The translations under genes were made by a program, and so were the position numbers. DNA of 64,000 nucleotides from Undaria pinnatifida (taxonomy: Eukaryota > Sar > Phaeophyceae > Laminariales > Alariaceae), in NCBI GenBank assembly GCA_012845835.1, contig JABAKD010000002.1:23230518-23294517 (forward strand). The letters run 5' to 3'. The notes under the pieces were generated by a model. It was not told the origin of the DNA and ran no database searches. It worked only from the letters and a program-made list of their open reading frames with translations. This document shows, one piece after another, positions 10,096 to 21,711 of this stretch (position 1 is its first letter; every line of letters starts with the position of its first letter).

Positions 10096-12886
10096 ATGTC
10101 TTCTGCCAACAAAATGGGTAAGCAGAGTTTGGGGAAGGGGAGGGATGCTCATCGGCAGGGGGTAGACCTGTCCGTTAGCGTTCCTCGGACGAGGTCTCAA
10201 AGTAGGGCGGCGCGTGCGCAGGCGCGCGACGCTGTCGGGCGTTCTCAGGGGGTTGACCCTGGTTCATCGGGTGGGAGTACCCGTGGTAGCCCGTCTATAC
10301 CTACAGATAAAACGGTCGCTGGTGTTGAGGGCCGTGAGCTTTATCGTCGTCATGAACCGAGTAGCGCATCTGACAAAGAAGCCACGAGTAGTAGCATGAT
10401 GATACAAAATGATGTTTCACCGTCTAGTGCTGCCTCGTCGCCTACTCCTCCTCTTGCTCTGTCGGATACTGCTTTGAGTATGAGGATGTCGTCGCCACGT
10501 TACGTACCTCACAGTCATGAGGGTACGAAGTGTTGCCTCACGTCGCACCAGTACGGACATGCAACACGGTAGCGGGTCGCCAGCAACTACGAGTCAGCAT
10601 ACTCCTCGCGTACGTACTATTTCGTCTCAAAAAGCGAGCAAACAACCAACCGGCGTACGCAATTTTTCGGCCCAAAAAGATTCACCGCCACGCCCTTCCG
10701 CCCGTAGCTTTGCGGACATTTTGCCGAGCAAGCCACGTTCTCGCCACGGGAGTAGCGACGGTAGTACTCAATCGGGTCAGGGTAGTCCGTCCTCGCGTGT
10801 TGGGGTACTCTCGTCACACCCCATCCCAACACCCCCGCCATTGTCGCTAGCACCAAAATATCTCCTGGATTTTCCTGTGCGTTTTATGTCGTACCGGGAT
10901 GTTGCTGCAGTCAAATCGCCCGAAGCCCGCCCGTCCTCCCCGCCTGGCAAGGGAGGGAAGGGAGGAAACGACACCCCGCCTTCCCCCGTCGTTCCGTCGT
11001 TCCGCCCTCGCCGGAGGGAAAGGGCCCAGCGCCTGGGGCAGTTGCTGTCTCCTCGCCTCCTGCTGTGTTTGCGCCAGTTGTCGCGGTAAGAGCTCTGTCT
11101 GAGTTAGGTCGTCCGCCGTCGGAATCAGATCTTGCCGATTTGAGCATGTTATTTTGACGATTGGGTTGGTCGCATGAAGATCGCATGCGGGCAGTAGGTT
11201 TCGACCCTAATGCGAGCCTGGTGACCACGGCAGCAGGGCCTGGAGGGGCCATCGTGCCCGTAGTAGTTCATGACGGTCGCACCCAAAGGGTGAAGGTGGA
11301 GCCCGAAGAGGCTGGGGGAGCAGCTGTGGCGCCCCCCGTAGCTGTCACTCATCGCCGATATGAGACGGATGAAATGCTAGCTCGCATACAGGCGGAATTA
11401 AATGCGGCCGACGCGGCCGAACGGGCGGTCCAGGAAGCTGCCGATGAAAAATACGCGCGCTCCATTGGAAGTTACAGCAGTACCGACACACCGGTGTACT
11501 CAGACCTACTAATATGGAAAATTTTGAGCGATTATTTCTGGCGATTATTTTTGTAGTTTTGAGGCTCCAGAAATAACTGCATCAGAAATAAGGGGCGTCC
11601 ATTATGGCTTCTGATTTTTGGAAAGTGGTTTTATTTTGAATTGGTAGGTCTTGTTTTGCCGTTTGCCTTTATTTTTGAAATCTGGCACGTACACCTGTCG
11701 CCGGCGACCATAGGTCACCACCGCCTCTGCTGCTGTCTCTTCTGCTGCGCTGCTGCTGTGGTGCTGGTGTGGTGTGCCTGTGGTGGTTTCGATGGTGGTG
11801 GTGCAGCTGCTGTCGCGTTTGTGTGAGGATGAAGCTCTGTCTCGCACACAACAAGCGCAGTATGCTGTCATCGGTGTGTTTGTGATTCTTTGTTGTGGGT
11901 GATGCGTGACGTGTACAGCAGACAAGTATCATTCCAGGTACAGTATAAGCAGTGGTGACATGTGATACTTGGTACAAGGTAGTATCCAAAAGTCCAATAA
12001 TCCCAATTCTGAGAGGTTGGAAGAGCTGTTATTTCTGGGCTCAGAAATCACCAGATCCGCTGATTTCTGGCCTCGATTATTTCTGAACCCAGAAATAACA
12101 ATGATTTCTGGTCCCATAGTGGATGGTTTTTATTTTTGGCGTCGGAGATCCCGGTTAAAGAGAGAAATAATCGATGAAAATATTCGCCATAATAGTAGGT
12201 CTCAGACTCGGATTCTGATTCGGGTTCACCGACAAGAGTAGCAGTTCGTGTTGACTCTGCGTCCTCGGAGGCCTGGCCGCGTCCAGCCGTAGCCTCCGCT
12301 AATAGATTCGCTTGTCTGCTTTCCCCCGGTCGTTCCCGCGGACGTTCCTCACGCGCCGTGAAGCAGAAAAATTCAGGATTGCAGGATGAGGCATCCAAGT
12401 CGCGAGCCAAAGTAGACCGTGCTGCTGCTGAGTTTGCAGCGGCCAAAACTCGACTAGACAAGGCCTCTCCTGACTTAGCAGCCCTGGAAGCCACTCACCG
12501 GCGCCTTACCCAGGAGCGTCGGGATTTCGAACGCCAGCTACAGGACATTGTATTACAGCGGGGCAAGGCCAAGAAGGAGGAAAAAAACATTTCCCAGGCG
12601 TTGGCAAAACAGGTCAGGGTCCAGGAGGAAAGGGAGCGAGAAAATAAGATAGCCTATGACGTAATACACGAAAATACCACTGATCTGTTGCGCCGGGCTG
12701 TTGCTGATGAAAGACGGCAGAAATTACTTCTGGACAAAGCCGCCGCGACAGCAGCTGCTGCCTCAGCTGAGACCAATGCTAAAAGGGCGCAACGGGAAGC
12801 GGCGCGCGTCCCGGCTGTCCGTGCTGCAGATGCGGCGGGCAAGCCGATATTGCCCAAGAGGGAGTGGAAACCCTCACAGCGCCACC
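10096..12886 (+). pseudogene. Gypsy-family Gag, N-terminal half (left arm, broken)
   Basis: The frame starts MSSANKMGKQSLGKGRDAHR and encodes a Ser/Pro/Arg-rich leader. A region with DGRTQRVKVEPEEAG follows, then a strongly helical, charged, coiled-coil-like region (LQDEASKSRAKVDRAAAEFA to REWKPSQRH). A 4-bp insertion near 10525, absent from the mirror copy, shifts the frame, and a MITE interrupts it at 11504. The reading stops at the palindrome centre, so the capsid and zinc-knuckle parts are missing. The family's full Gag can be followed at 21945-24749. Confidence 0.7.
11504..12200. mobile_element. 697-bp MITE-like insertion with ATTTCTGG repeats
   Basis: The ends are inverted: ACCTACTAATATGG at the left and CCATAATAGTAGGT at the right, with similarity continuing inward to CGATTATTTCT. 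CTCAG flanks both sides (11499-11503 and 12201-12205). The uninterrupted site is preserved in the mirror arm and at 22180-22190, so the insertion boundaries are directly seen. No transposase is encoded. The interior repeats ATTTCTGG or CCAGAAAT at least six times, clustered near the ends. Confidence 0.8.
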
Positions 12887-12896
12887 TGTGTGCTAC

Positions 12897-14990
12897 GGTG
12901 GCGCTGTGAGGGTTTCCACTCCCTCTTGGGCAATATCGGCTTGCCCGCCGCATCTGCAGCACGGACAGCCGGGACGCGCGCCGCTTCCCGTTGCGCCCTT
13001 TTAGCATTGGTCTCAGCTGTGGCAGCAGCCGCTGTCGCGGCGGCTTTGTCCAGAAGTAATTTCTGCCGTCTTTCATCAGCAACAGCCCGGCGCAACAGAT
13101 CAGTGGTATTTTCGTGTATTACGTCATAGGCTATCTTATTTTCTCGCTCCCTTTCCTCCTGGACCCTGACCTGTTTTGCCAACGCCTGGGAAATGTTTTT
13201 TTCCTCCTTCTTGGCCTTGCCCCGCTGTAATACAATGTCCTGTAGCTGGCGTTCGAAATCCCGACGCTCCTGGGTAAGGCGCCGGTGAGTGGCTTCCAGG
13301 GCTGCTAAGTCAGGAGAGGCCTTGTCTAGTCGAGTTTTGGCCGCTGCAAACTCAGCAGCAGCACGGTCTACTTTGGCTCGCGACTTGGATGCCTCATCCT
13401 GCAATCCTGAATTTTTCTGCTTCACGGTGCGTGAGGAACGTCCGCGGGAACGACCGGGGGAAAGCAGACAAGCGAATCTATTAGCGGTGGCTACGGCTGG
13501 ACGCGGCCAGGCCTCCGAGGACGCAGAGTCAACACGAACTGCTACTCTTGTCGGTGAACCCGAATCAGAATCCGAGTCTGAGTACACCGGTGTGTCGGTA
13601 CTGCTGTAACTTCCAATGGAGCGCGCGTATTTTTCATCGGCAGCTTCCTGGACCGCCCGTTCGGCCGCGTCGGCCGCATTTAATTCCGCTTGTATGGCGC
13701 GAGCTAGCATTTCATCCGTCTCATATCGGCGATGAGTGACAGCTACGGGGGGCGCCACAGCTGCTCCCCCAGCCTCTTCGGGCTCCACCTTCACCCTTTG
13801 GGTGCGACCGTCATGAACTACCACGGGCACGATGGCCCCTCCAGGCCCTGCTGCCGTGGTCACCAGGCTCGCATTAGGGTCGAAACCTACTGCCCGCATG
13901 CGATCTTCATGCGACCAACCCAATCGTCAAAATAACATGCTCAAATCGGCAAGATCTGATTCCGACGGCGGACGACCTAACTCAGACAGAGCTCTTACCG
14001 CGACAACTGGCGCAAACACAGCAGGAGGCGAGGAGACAGCAACTGCCCCAGGCGCTGGGCCCTTTCCCTCCGGCGAGGGCGGAACGACGGAACCGGAACG
14101 ACGGGGGAAGGCGGGGTGTCGTTTCCTCCCTTCCCTCCCTTGCCAGGCGGGGAGGACGGGCGGGCTTCGGGCGATTTGACTGCAGCAACATCCCGGTACG
14201 ACATAAAACGCACAGGAAAATCCAGGAGATATTTTGGTGCTAGCGACAATGGCGGGGGTGTTGAGATGGGGTGTGACGAGAGTACCCCAACAAGCGAGGA
14301 CGGACTACCCTGACCCGATTGAGTACTACCGTCGCTACTCCCGTGGCGAGAACGTGGCTTGCTCGGCAAAATGTCCGCAAAGCTACGGGCGGAAGGGCGT
14401 GGCGGTGAATCTTTTTGGGCCGAAAAATTGCGTACGCCGGTTGGTTGTTTGCTCGCTTTTTGAGACGAAATAGTACGTACGCGAGGAGTTTGCTGACTCG
14501 TAGTTGCTGGCGACCCGCTACCGTGTTGCATGTCCGTACTGGTGCGACGTGAGGCAACACTACCCTCATGACTGTGAGGTACGTAACGTGGCGACGACAT
14601 CCTCATACTCGAATCAGTATCCGACAGAGCAAGAGGAGGAGTAGGCGACGAGGCAGCACTAGACGGTGAAACATCATTTTGTATCATCATGCTACTACTC
14701 GTGGCTTCTTTGTCAGATGCGCTACTCGGTTCATGACGACGATAAAGCTCACGGCCCTCAACACCAGCGACCGTTTTATCTGTAGGTATAGACGGGCTAC
14801 CACGGGTACTCCCACCCGATGAACCAGGGTCAACCCCCTGAGAACGCCCGACAGCGTCGCGCGCCTGCGCACGCGCCGCCCTACTTTGAGACCTCGTCCG
14901 AGGAACGCTAACGGACAGGTCTACCCCCTGCCGATGAGCATCCCTCCCCTTCCCCAAACTCTGCTTACCCATTTTGTTGGCAGAAGACAT
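12897..14990 (-). pseudogene. Gypsy-family Gag, N-terminal half (right arm)
   Basis: This is the mirror copy of the left-arm Gag. The first 331 codons (14990-13995) are open, from MSSANKMGKQSLGKGRDAHR through the Ser/Pro-rich leader. A frame change near 14000 then leads to 13923-12874, which begins MGWSHEDRMRAVGF and carries the coiled-coil-like region. There is no MITE and no 4-bp insertion, so this arm is closer to the ancestral state. Translation runs into the palindrome centre and lacks the capsid and CCHC parts. Confidence 0.7.
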
Positions 14991-15038
14991 ATTTTCCCGA
15001 TGAACCTAAAAGGACACAGAACTGCTCGACGACGCCGC

Positions 15039-15807
15039 TGAAAGGAGATGGAGTATTCGCTGACGCCTTCGTTGATGCTGATATGTGTACTGGTTGCTGA
15101 TGCTGGATGTTCGTGGTGTCGGTACAGTGGCTCAAGATCAAGGAAAATTAACTTTTTTCAGTGTCCCTACAGCAATGGTTGAGAGCAGGGAAATGACGAG
15201 ACTGATCCGATGTGGCTCGTTTTCCTTGCTCATTTTGCTCCAAATTGCTACATAACTCTTCCTATTTTCAACAACACAACAGCAGTACTTCAACAGTACC
15301 TGTAGGAAAAGCAGGCTCTCCTCAGATAACTGTTACCTAACGCCTACATAGACTACCTTCGCTAGCAAAGACTCACTTCTTCTTAAGCTTCCCGTGACTC
15401 CTCTGTCCTTGCTCTGTCTAGCCTTGCTACTTTCGTCTCCAACTGACACTTGTCTTTTCTTCTTTTCCTCTCTTTGAGATTATCCTATTTTCTCTGTGCA
15501 ATCAATAACCCATGAAAATATCACCAAACTACTAAGTTTTAGTGTACATTTTCCCGTCGGTTCCTCTCAGTTCATAATTAATCTCTTCCTGTCTTAATTC
15601 GGTAAAACCTGTGATTCCTCACATGAACTAAACTCCGTCATAAAACAACTGAACAAAAGAGGATAACCGGAATTGTTGCTCATGAAGAATTTGCATTTTC
15701 CCTAGTCAAACATCCAATTCTTCGTAATTGAAACCTTCTGTCTCCAGTCTCATCACAAATGAACCTTTTTCTATACTAATTCCTAGTAAATTCCCAATCT
15801 CACCACA
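15039..15807 (-). repeat. Gypsy-family LTR (right arm), shared by two element halves
   Basis: Read on the minus strand it starts TGTGGTGAG at 15807, right after a polypurine tract and the pol gene. It therefore acts as the 3' LTR of the pol segment. It ends near 15039 next to the primer-site-like word and the right-arm gag, so it also stands as a 5' LTR. This is the layout expected of tandem elements sharing one LTR. Confidence 0.65.
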
Positions 15808-15818
15808 CTCGCCCCCCT
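15808..15818 (-). promoter_or_regulatory. Polypurine tract
   Basis: On the minus strand AGGGGGGCGAG lies immediately before the LTR start TGTGGTGAG. This is the standard position of the plus-strand priming site of LTR retrotransposons, and it fixes the LTR boundary. Confidence 0.75.
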
Positions 15819-16276
15819 AAGTTCATTGCCACCTCTCACAGAACAAGGTGTGCAAGGAAATTATACTCTTCCAGTCTGAGATTACTGCAAAATATTTGAC
15901 TAGTATAGCACTCAAATTCACTAATATAATAAAACCAGAAAGTGTACTCAACAATTTCTACTTCAAAAAGGTCTCTTCCGAAAAAAAATTTCCACCACAT
16001 TTTCCCCAATTACTGCCAAGCTCACTGATTGCCAATCAAGGCAAGTCATCGGTTGGACATCATTAGCTAATCTGGGCTGAGCTAGTCCTTCACCGATATT
16101 TTAGTTGATCCCAAAACAATGCAAAATTTTCGGTCGGGTGTCACTACGGGGCTTGTTTTGAAAAAATTTTAAACCATTGACCGATTTGATTGCAGCATGG
16201 ATCCTAAAATTTATCAAAGAAATATACCGTTCCTTCCAAAACTTCAAATATTCATCCCTCTGACTCCCTTTTGTAC

Positions 16277-16639
16277 TCATTCTTCAGCATGAATAAACTT
16301 CTTGCAACTCTTAGCGGTTTCATGAACATGCCAACACCAAGTTCCTACTTCCTCACTAAATGTTTTTAACTTATCCTCGTACAAATGGACATTGTACCTC
16401 TTTCCTAAATCCAAAAGTTTGATCGTGTGTGGAAGCGCCTTTTTTGGTGCATCTTCCGCCACCATCACCACTCTTGCCAGCTGCCAACCTGCGCGAGTGG
16501 TTTGAAATATATATATATATATATACGATCCGATGATGTCACGTGAATATATTCCTGGCCTTCCCCTAACATCACAGCATACTTTGTAACACTTGTAACC
16601 CTTAGCAACATGTCTTTCACCCTTAGCACACACTAGCAT
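16277..16639 (-). CDS. Small ORF after pol, function unknown
   Basis: This is a 120-aa frame beginning MLVCAKGERHVAKGYKCYK, downstream of the chromodomain end and before the LTR. It contains YIYIYI from an AT microsatellite at about 16508-16523, so part of the frame is recent simple sequence. I recognise no domain. It may be the last part of the polyprotein after a frameshift, or a non-coding 3' region. Confidence 0.3.
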   Translation of the reverse strand: MLVCAKGERHVAKGYKCYKVCCDVRGRPGIYSRDIIGSYIYIYIFQTTRAGWQLARVVMVAEDAPKKALPHTIKLLDLGKRYNVHLYEDKLKTFSEEVGTWCWHVHETAKSCKKFIHAEE

Positions 16640-16672
16640 ACGCTTGGCAAGTTGAACTCTATATCGTCGGTA

Positions 16673-17380
16673 TTATGCATTTTCACCTCCAATTTGTACC
16701 GGTTCACCCGCCCAATACCGCGACACCATACTACCGTACTGTTCGAGGTCCGTCTCGTGTTCCCAAGTTTTTACTGTTACTTCATCCCAAATAGTATAAT
16801 ATTGTACCGCATTCTTTCCTCCTAGATCTCTCGAAATCCTATGTTTCGTAATCATTGTGGGCTTGATACGATAATTGTCCAATTCCATACATACGTCTTC
16901 CGCGGTTAGGTGGAAAGGCGGTGAACGCTCAGAATATTTATTAAGTACATAGCTACTCATTGCCCATGGCAGAAATTTCGGTGCTTCTGCGCCCTCGTGG
17001 GGATTGTAACACTTTTTGCACCAATACATAGCTACTCTAGCATTTATTTCTCGGCCGGGCTCGTCCTTCCTGACCTCCAGCAACAACAAATTTGGCCCAA
17101 CCTTTCTCCCATCACTAGACGTTCCCGGACTTACAAACGAAATTTTGTAAGGATCAGTCCAACGCTGCGCTAATTTTGCGGTCAAAGCGAATTTCTTACT
17201 TCTTGAATCCGTTTCTCTCGTTTTTAGCACATGTTTACCCCCTCCAGATATGGTACTGTGATCATCGTACACCCAGACCCATCCTCCTACTTCAAACTTG
17301 GGGCGCTTTGTTATTAACTCTTCAAGGTTCTCATTAGCAGCCTCATGTCTAGCCTTGGTAAGACGGTCTTCCTCCTTCAC
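16673..17380 (-). pseudogene. Integrase C-terminal region with chromodomain-like tail
   Basis: The 235-aa frame includes KFEVGGWVWVYDDHS and LTAKLAQRWTDPYKI, the typical end of gypsy integrases where the protein meets the template (the GPY/F-like region). It ends ITKHRISRDLG, YYTIWDEVTVKTWEHETDLEQ, which follows the HR..G..YLVKW....TWE pattern of retrotransposon chromodomains with substitutions. In the family this tail directs insertion toward modified histones. Upstream integrase catalytic parts are in the next two frames. Confidence 0.65.
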
Positions 17381-17411
17381 TCATTGGTATGCCTTAATTT
17401 GTCTCTCTCTC

Positions 17412-18291
17412 TCATTTGAGTTCCAGGTATTCCAATTGGTCTTGTTTCAGACCTTGATGACCTCTTACCCCTCGCCCTTCCAAAATAGTCATTGGCAACC
17501 TCGGATATCTCCCTATGTGCACTTCGTTGGGAGCTAGACCCGTACCTCTACTAACATTGTTGTTGTGTGCAGCTACTGCGTGCATCAACATATCATCCCA
17601 GTTCTTTTGATCGTCTGCAATTAAATATGACAGCATCTGACAAAGGGTATGGTTCAACCTCTCAACCATTCCGTTTGTTTATGGATGATAGCAGCTAGTA
17701 AACTTCTTGACAGCTCCCAATGTCCGGTAAACAGCAGTACTTACTTGTGAAATAAACTCTGTACCTCGATCTGATAAAAAGGTGTGTGGGCACCCCCATC
17801 TCGGTATGTAGTCATCCACTATTCGGGCAGCACAACCTCGAGCTGTGTTCTCTTTCTTTGTCATAGCATACCCTTCTGCGTGTCTACTAAATAAATCTAC
17901 AATCAATAACACATACGTATTGCCTCGCTCTGTCTCTGGCAGTGGTCCTAATAAATCAAAAGAAATCATCCGTCTTGGGCGAGTAGGAAGTTGTAAGGAA
18001 ACCAATGGCCAGCGAATGGTCTTGCGTGCCGTTTGTCTCGCTTGACACCTGCAACATCTCCGTATCCACCACTTTACACTATCCGCTATACCAATCCACC
18101 AATAATACCTTTGCAACATGTTCAAGGTCACCTTCTCGCCCAAATGTACTGCCTCTTTGATTACAATCCATAACCCATGGTCTCAGCAACAGCGGCACAT
18201 AGGTTCTCACAGGCTCGTCTCCCAACAATCGCTCAAATCGTCCAGGATTCCTGCCATCATAATGGGCAGGTTCCGGTGTTAAACGTTTCAC
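17412..18291 (-). pseudogene. Integrase catalytic core (interrupted)
   Basis: The Cys pair RRCCRCQARQ of the zinc-binding end is followed by the DDE core: Asp in MISFDLLGPLPETERGN, Asp in FLSDRGTEFISQ and Glu in MVERLNHTL. Between the second Asp and the Glu the phrase YHP-stop-TNG shows a TAA where the family has Gln (17676 area), probably CAA to TAA. The upstream zinc-binding His region is split over another frame (18291-18079). This identifies a gypsy integrase that can no longer be made whole. Confidence 0.8.
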
Positions 18292-18330
18292 TAAAAGTTT
18301 GCGTGTATCTGAAAGTTATTTTAGCTCCCC

Positions 18331-19745
18331 TTAAATAAAGGCTTGTGAGACCAACCGCTTGATTTCCGATAATATTTCTACTGTATCAGGTATAGTTTCT
18401 TCCTTGATTTCTCCCACAGGAGCACCTGAGTGCAAAAACTCAATTGCGATTCTTGCGGATTCGTCTTTCATTTGTGCTTCAGCCCATTCACTTGCCGTCT
18501 TTTCACACAATTTTTCACCGAACTCCCGCGCTTCTATGCTGTCAATTTCTTCTTCCGGAAGCTCTTCATTATTATCAGTAGGATCGGGAGTACCCGCTAC
18601 TCCGGCACTACCTCCTTCATCCTCAGGGTTAATCACCGATATAGTTTGTTTCCCAACCGAACCTAATAAAGATCTTCCTTCTTCGGTTATAGGACAAGCA
18701 TGTAATACCAGCCCTGGCTCCCATTGTCCACTAATTACTGGCGTAAGTCGCACTAATGGTGTCTCATCTGGTATAGCGAATCTACGATTTGGTTCTACTA
18801 TTTTGGACAGTCTTCTCGCACGTTCCTTCTGGATCACCTTCCAAGTTTGAGCTGATTGCTCTATGGTAGTGAACGGCGCAGCCCTCAGCTCTCTCTCCCC
18901 CACCGCAAAAATAAACCCGGGGTCCAAGTATCCTGACTGATGTTGGCTGTCATGGTTCGCTGCCAGCTGCTCAATTTGCACTCCGCTTGCTCCGATCAGA
19001 CAAACATCAATATCTGTGGGGTCGGATAATCGAATATCAGGGTGATTGTCAGCTTCTGAGGCAGGTAATGGTAACCGCGATAGTAGGTCAGCGTTGCCAT
19101 TGGACTTTCCCGGTCTATACTCCAAGGTTTACGTGTACGCACTCAAAAAATCAAGCCATCTTTGCACTCTATTAACCTTTGTTGATAAACTTTCCAGGTT
19201 TTTCAACGGTTGATGATCACTCACCACAACAAAAGGAATACCATAAAACAGTTGTCGGTTCTTCTTGACTGCCCACACAATCGCTGCACACTCCATTTCT
19301 GTTGCGCTCCAGTTTCGCTCATTCGGCAATGTGCTCCTACTAAGAAAACACAGCGGTCGGTTGGATTGATCAGGTTGCATCTGCTCTATCACCGCACCCA
19401 ACCCATCGACTGATGCATCGGTTATCCGTCGGAAAGTTCTATCTCCTGATCTAGCCGCTTTAAAATCTGGAAACGCTAAAACGTCTGGACTTGTCAGCCG
19501 TTTTAATAAAGTCTGTATCTCCACATGTTCAACTGTGAACGCGAATTTAACCCCTTTCTTCAAAAGATTATTCAGGGATCTGGTAACAGTTGCCATTTGT
19601 GGCAAAAATTTCCTATAGTACGACAGAGCACCCAACAGTGACCGTAATTGGCTCACGTTTGTAGGCATCGGAAGCTTAGTCATTGCTTCCACCTTACTAG
19701 GATCCGGCTCTATTCCCTTAGCCGTAACACGATGGCCCAGAAATT
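18331..19745 (-). pseudogene. RT C-terminal remnant plus RNase H
   Basis: The reading begins TIKFLGHRVTAKGIEPDPSK (just upstream of 19692), the last RT motif. It then gives VSQLRSLLGALSYYRKFLPQ (the RT connection) and RNase H: TDASVDGLGAV, ATEMECAAIVWAVKK, VVSDHQPLKNL. An in-frame TAA at 19129-19131 splits SAYT from TLEYRPGKSNGNADLLSRLP, the RNase H end. The finger and palm motifs, including YxDD, are absent: protease-side sequence joins directly to FLGHRV. Between RNase H and integrase lies an acidic linker (18331-18960). Confidence 0.8.
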
Positions 19746-20597
19746 TGATCGTGCGCGCGCTCCTAATCGCATACCCTTTTTCACCAGAAATTCATCTTCT
19801 TTTTTTACTCTTCGTATGGGGATTTCAGATAAACCTGCCTCAACGATGGCTTCCTGAGGGAACCATTCCGACCCAAACCGGATATAATAAGTCCCTTTTT
19901 CGGCTTCAGTACCATCCGCATTTGTGAGGCTTACCAGCAACCATGACATGGCGTTTGGCAATTTGTGGTTATGACTGGCGACACGGAAGATCACACGACC
20001 TTTCCCCTTACGTTCCACCATGCCTACTGCGTTATTGATCCACTTTCTGTAACGCTCCTCCTTCAATTCCAATTCATTTGTTTTGGTAACAGAAGTTACG
20101 ATGGTTGTCGTTTCGCTCACGTCTCGATATTTTCTTATAGGGAAGTGCGACCAGCTGTCCCTACCTAGCAAAACATCCACCGTCATTGCTTCTTCTGGTA
20201 CAACATGAGCAAACACAACTAGACAGACGGTCGGGGGCCTGACCGACCCTTGATCTGTTTTCTTAATATTTTCCAACTGAATGTTTAGACGTACATAGCT
20301 AGAGGTTATTAATGGTACTCCGTGGAAGCCTCCCCAAGTTTTTGGGGCTATTTCCGTCTTTCCATCACCCGAACCAGAACCACAAGCAAGCATTTCCTGC
20401 CATACCTTTTCCTTGATAAAGGATGCAGGGCTTCCCGTAACCAACAGTGCTGTGCATGCTCGTGTCCGCAACGCCTTGCTGCCTGCGAACAGCCAGATCT
20501 TCGCCGTATGATCCCGTTTATCCAGAATTACCTCTCCGCCCACTGCCCGGGTAAATTCGGATAAATAATCTGCGCGTTCTCCTCTCACCAAACACAC
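19746..20597 (-). pseudogene. Retroviral-type aspartic protease domain, catalytic Asp lost
   Basis: The frame reads CTALLVTGSPASFI where the family has L-[L/I]-D-T-G-[S/A]; the codon is GTT (Val) instead of GAT (Asp). Downstream, MTVDVLLGRDSWSHFP matches the conserved C-terminal turn of gypsy proteases. After it come about 100 residues, ending EIPIRRVKKEDEFLVKKG, where reverse transcriptase should start. The next bases already encode the last RT motif in another frame, so an internal deletion of several hundred bp is inferred. Confidence 0.75.
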
Positions 20598-21711
20598 ACA
20601 GTTCGGAAGGGAACACGGGGAACAGGACCATCAGAATCGTCCCTTGTTGACTGATTTAACGCATAAATTCTGTTGCGGGCATTTTCAGGGTCAGAAAATA
20701 TTTTATCTCCATTTTCCTTGTTGTTCTTAACTCTTGCTGAACCTGTCTCAGCATTGGGAACAATCGGGCTCTTGTCAGATGCATTGACGGCACCAACCTG
20801 GTCTGGGTCTGGTTTCAGCTCGCATTGTTCCTCGTACATACTTTCCAATTTCGGATTTCCTAGAACTCGACAATTCTTCTCCCGCGGTTCAGGAACCGGA
20901 ACTTCATTTGTACCAACAACCATGTTTTCTACAGGTCTTGGCGGGGTCCTTTTCACCTGCGCACCACTGGGTGTACCCTTCCCTGGCCAACACCACACTC
21001 GTTTTGGGCTACGCATACCCCTTCCTGAAAGTACTCTGGCGCTAATCATCTGATCGTAGTACCTTCCTAACTTTGGTTGATCGGCCAAAGGCCAAAGGGG
21101 GTGCGCTTACTTCCCCTACAGCAATAGAGATAGACTCGAATTCGGTTTCACTATCCGCTGCTACGCTCACTCGGCTTAACTTCGCCGCTTCGAACTCGAA
21201 TTTCTTCTGGGGGCCTATTCCAGTGATCCATACGGTTCGGACGGTCACAACTCGACATGGTGCCCGACACAACGGGTTGTGTAAAAAGGGAGGACGCAGA
21301 ATTATTGCTCGACGGAGATCTGGGGTAATTACTTCCATCACTACCCGCAAGGCAATTAAATTTTGAATCCCCACCCTCACCGTTCTTAAACAGATAGCAT
21401 CCTGCTTCTTGGCCAGGAACTGCAGTGTGCAATACAGCTCCGACCGAATTTCCATTTTTCGTCGCCGCAAGTTTATGTTTCCTGTCGACGCGCTTCCAAG
21501 GCTCCACCTGCAGAGGGGAACGAGGAAAGAGACGGCCGCAATGCTTCCGGCGCGGGGGCCAACCTACCGTTGCCATTTCATGTATTTTTACGCCTTCTCT
21601 CGCGGCGTCTCTGTGCCCATTGACACAGGCGCTGTTGCCAACGGCGCCATATCTTTTCCGCCTCATCTGGGGTACCATCACCAACAGCAGGATTAATTAA
21701 TTCGGAGCGAT
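20598..21711 (-). pseudogene. Gag-pol spacer with broken frames
   Basis: Minus-strand frames (for example 21684-21151 and 21088-20585) carry basic and Ser/Pro-rich sequence without recognisable domains, linking the Gag CCHC end to the protease. The frames overlap and shift repeatedly. One alternative frame after the CCHC motif reads LINPAVGDGTPDEAEKIWR, which may be the original continuation. Confidence 0.4.

Larger units (their letters stand above)
9284..15807. repeat. Giant inverted repeat (2.9-kb arms) of LTR plus gag
   Basis: The left arm (9284-12886) and right arm (12897-15807) are near-identical inverted copies with only about 10 bp between them (TGTGTGCTAC). The left arm is longer because of a 697-bp MITE at 11504-12200. 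A 4-bp insertion near 10525 and other small differences also separate the arms. Each arm begins with a TGTGGTGAG LTR end and runs through gag to the codons for PSQRH. The divergence argues that this is a standing genomic structure rather than a simple fold-back read. Confidence 0.9.

Noticed and set aside
9284-15807. Palindrome as a pure sequencing artefact
   Set aside because: One arm has a MITE with target duplication and a 4-bp insertion that the other lacks, so the arms are independent sequences. Long reads should still confirm.
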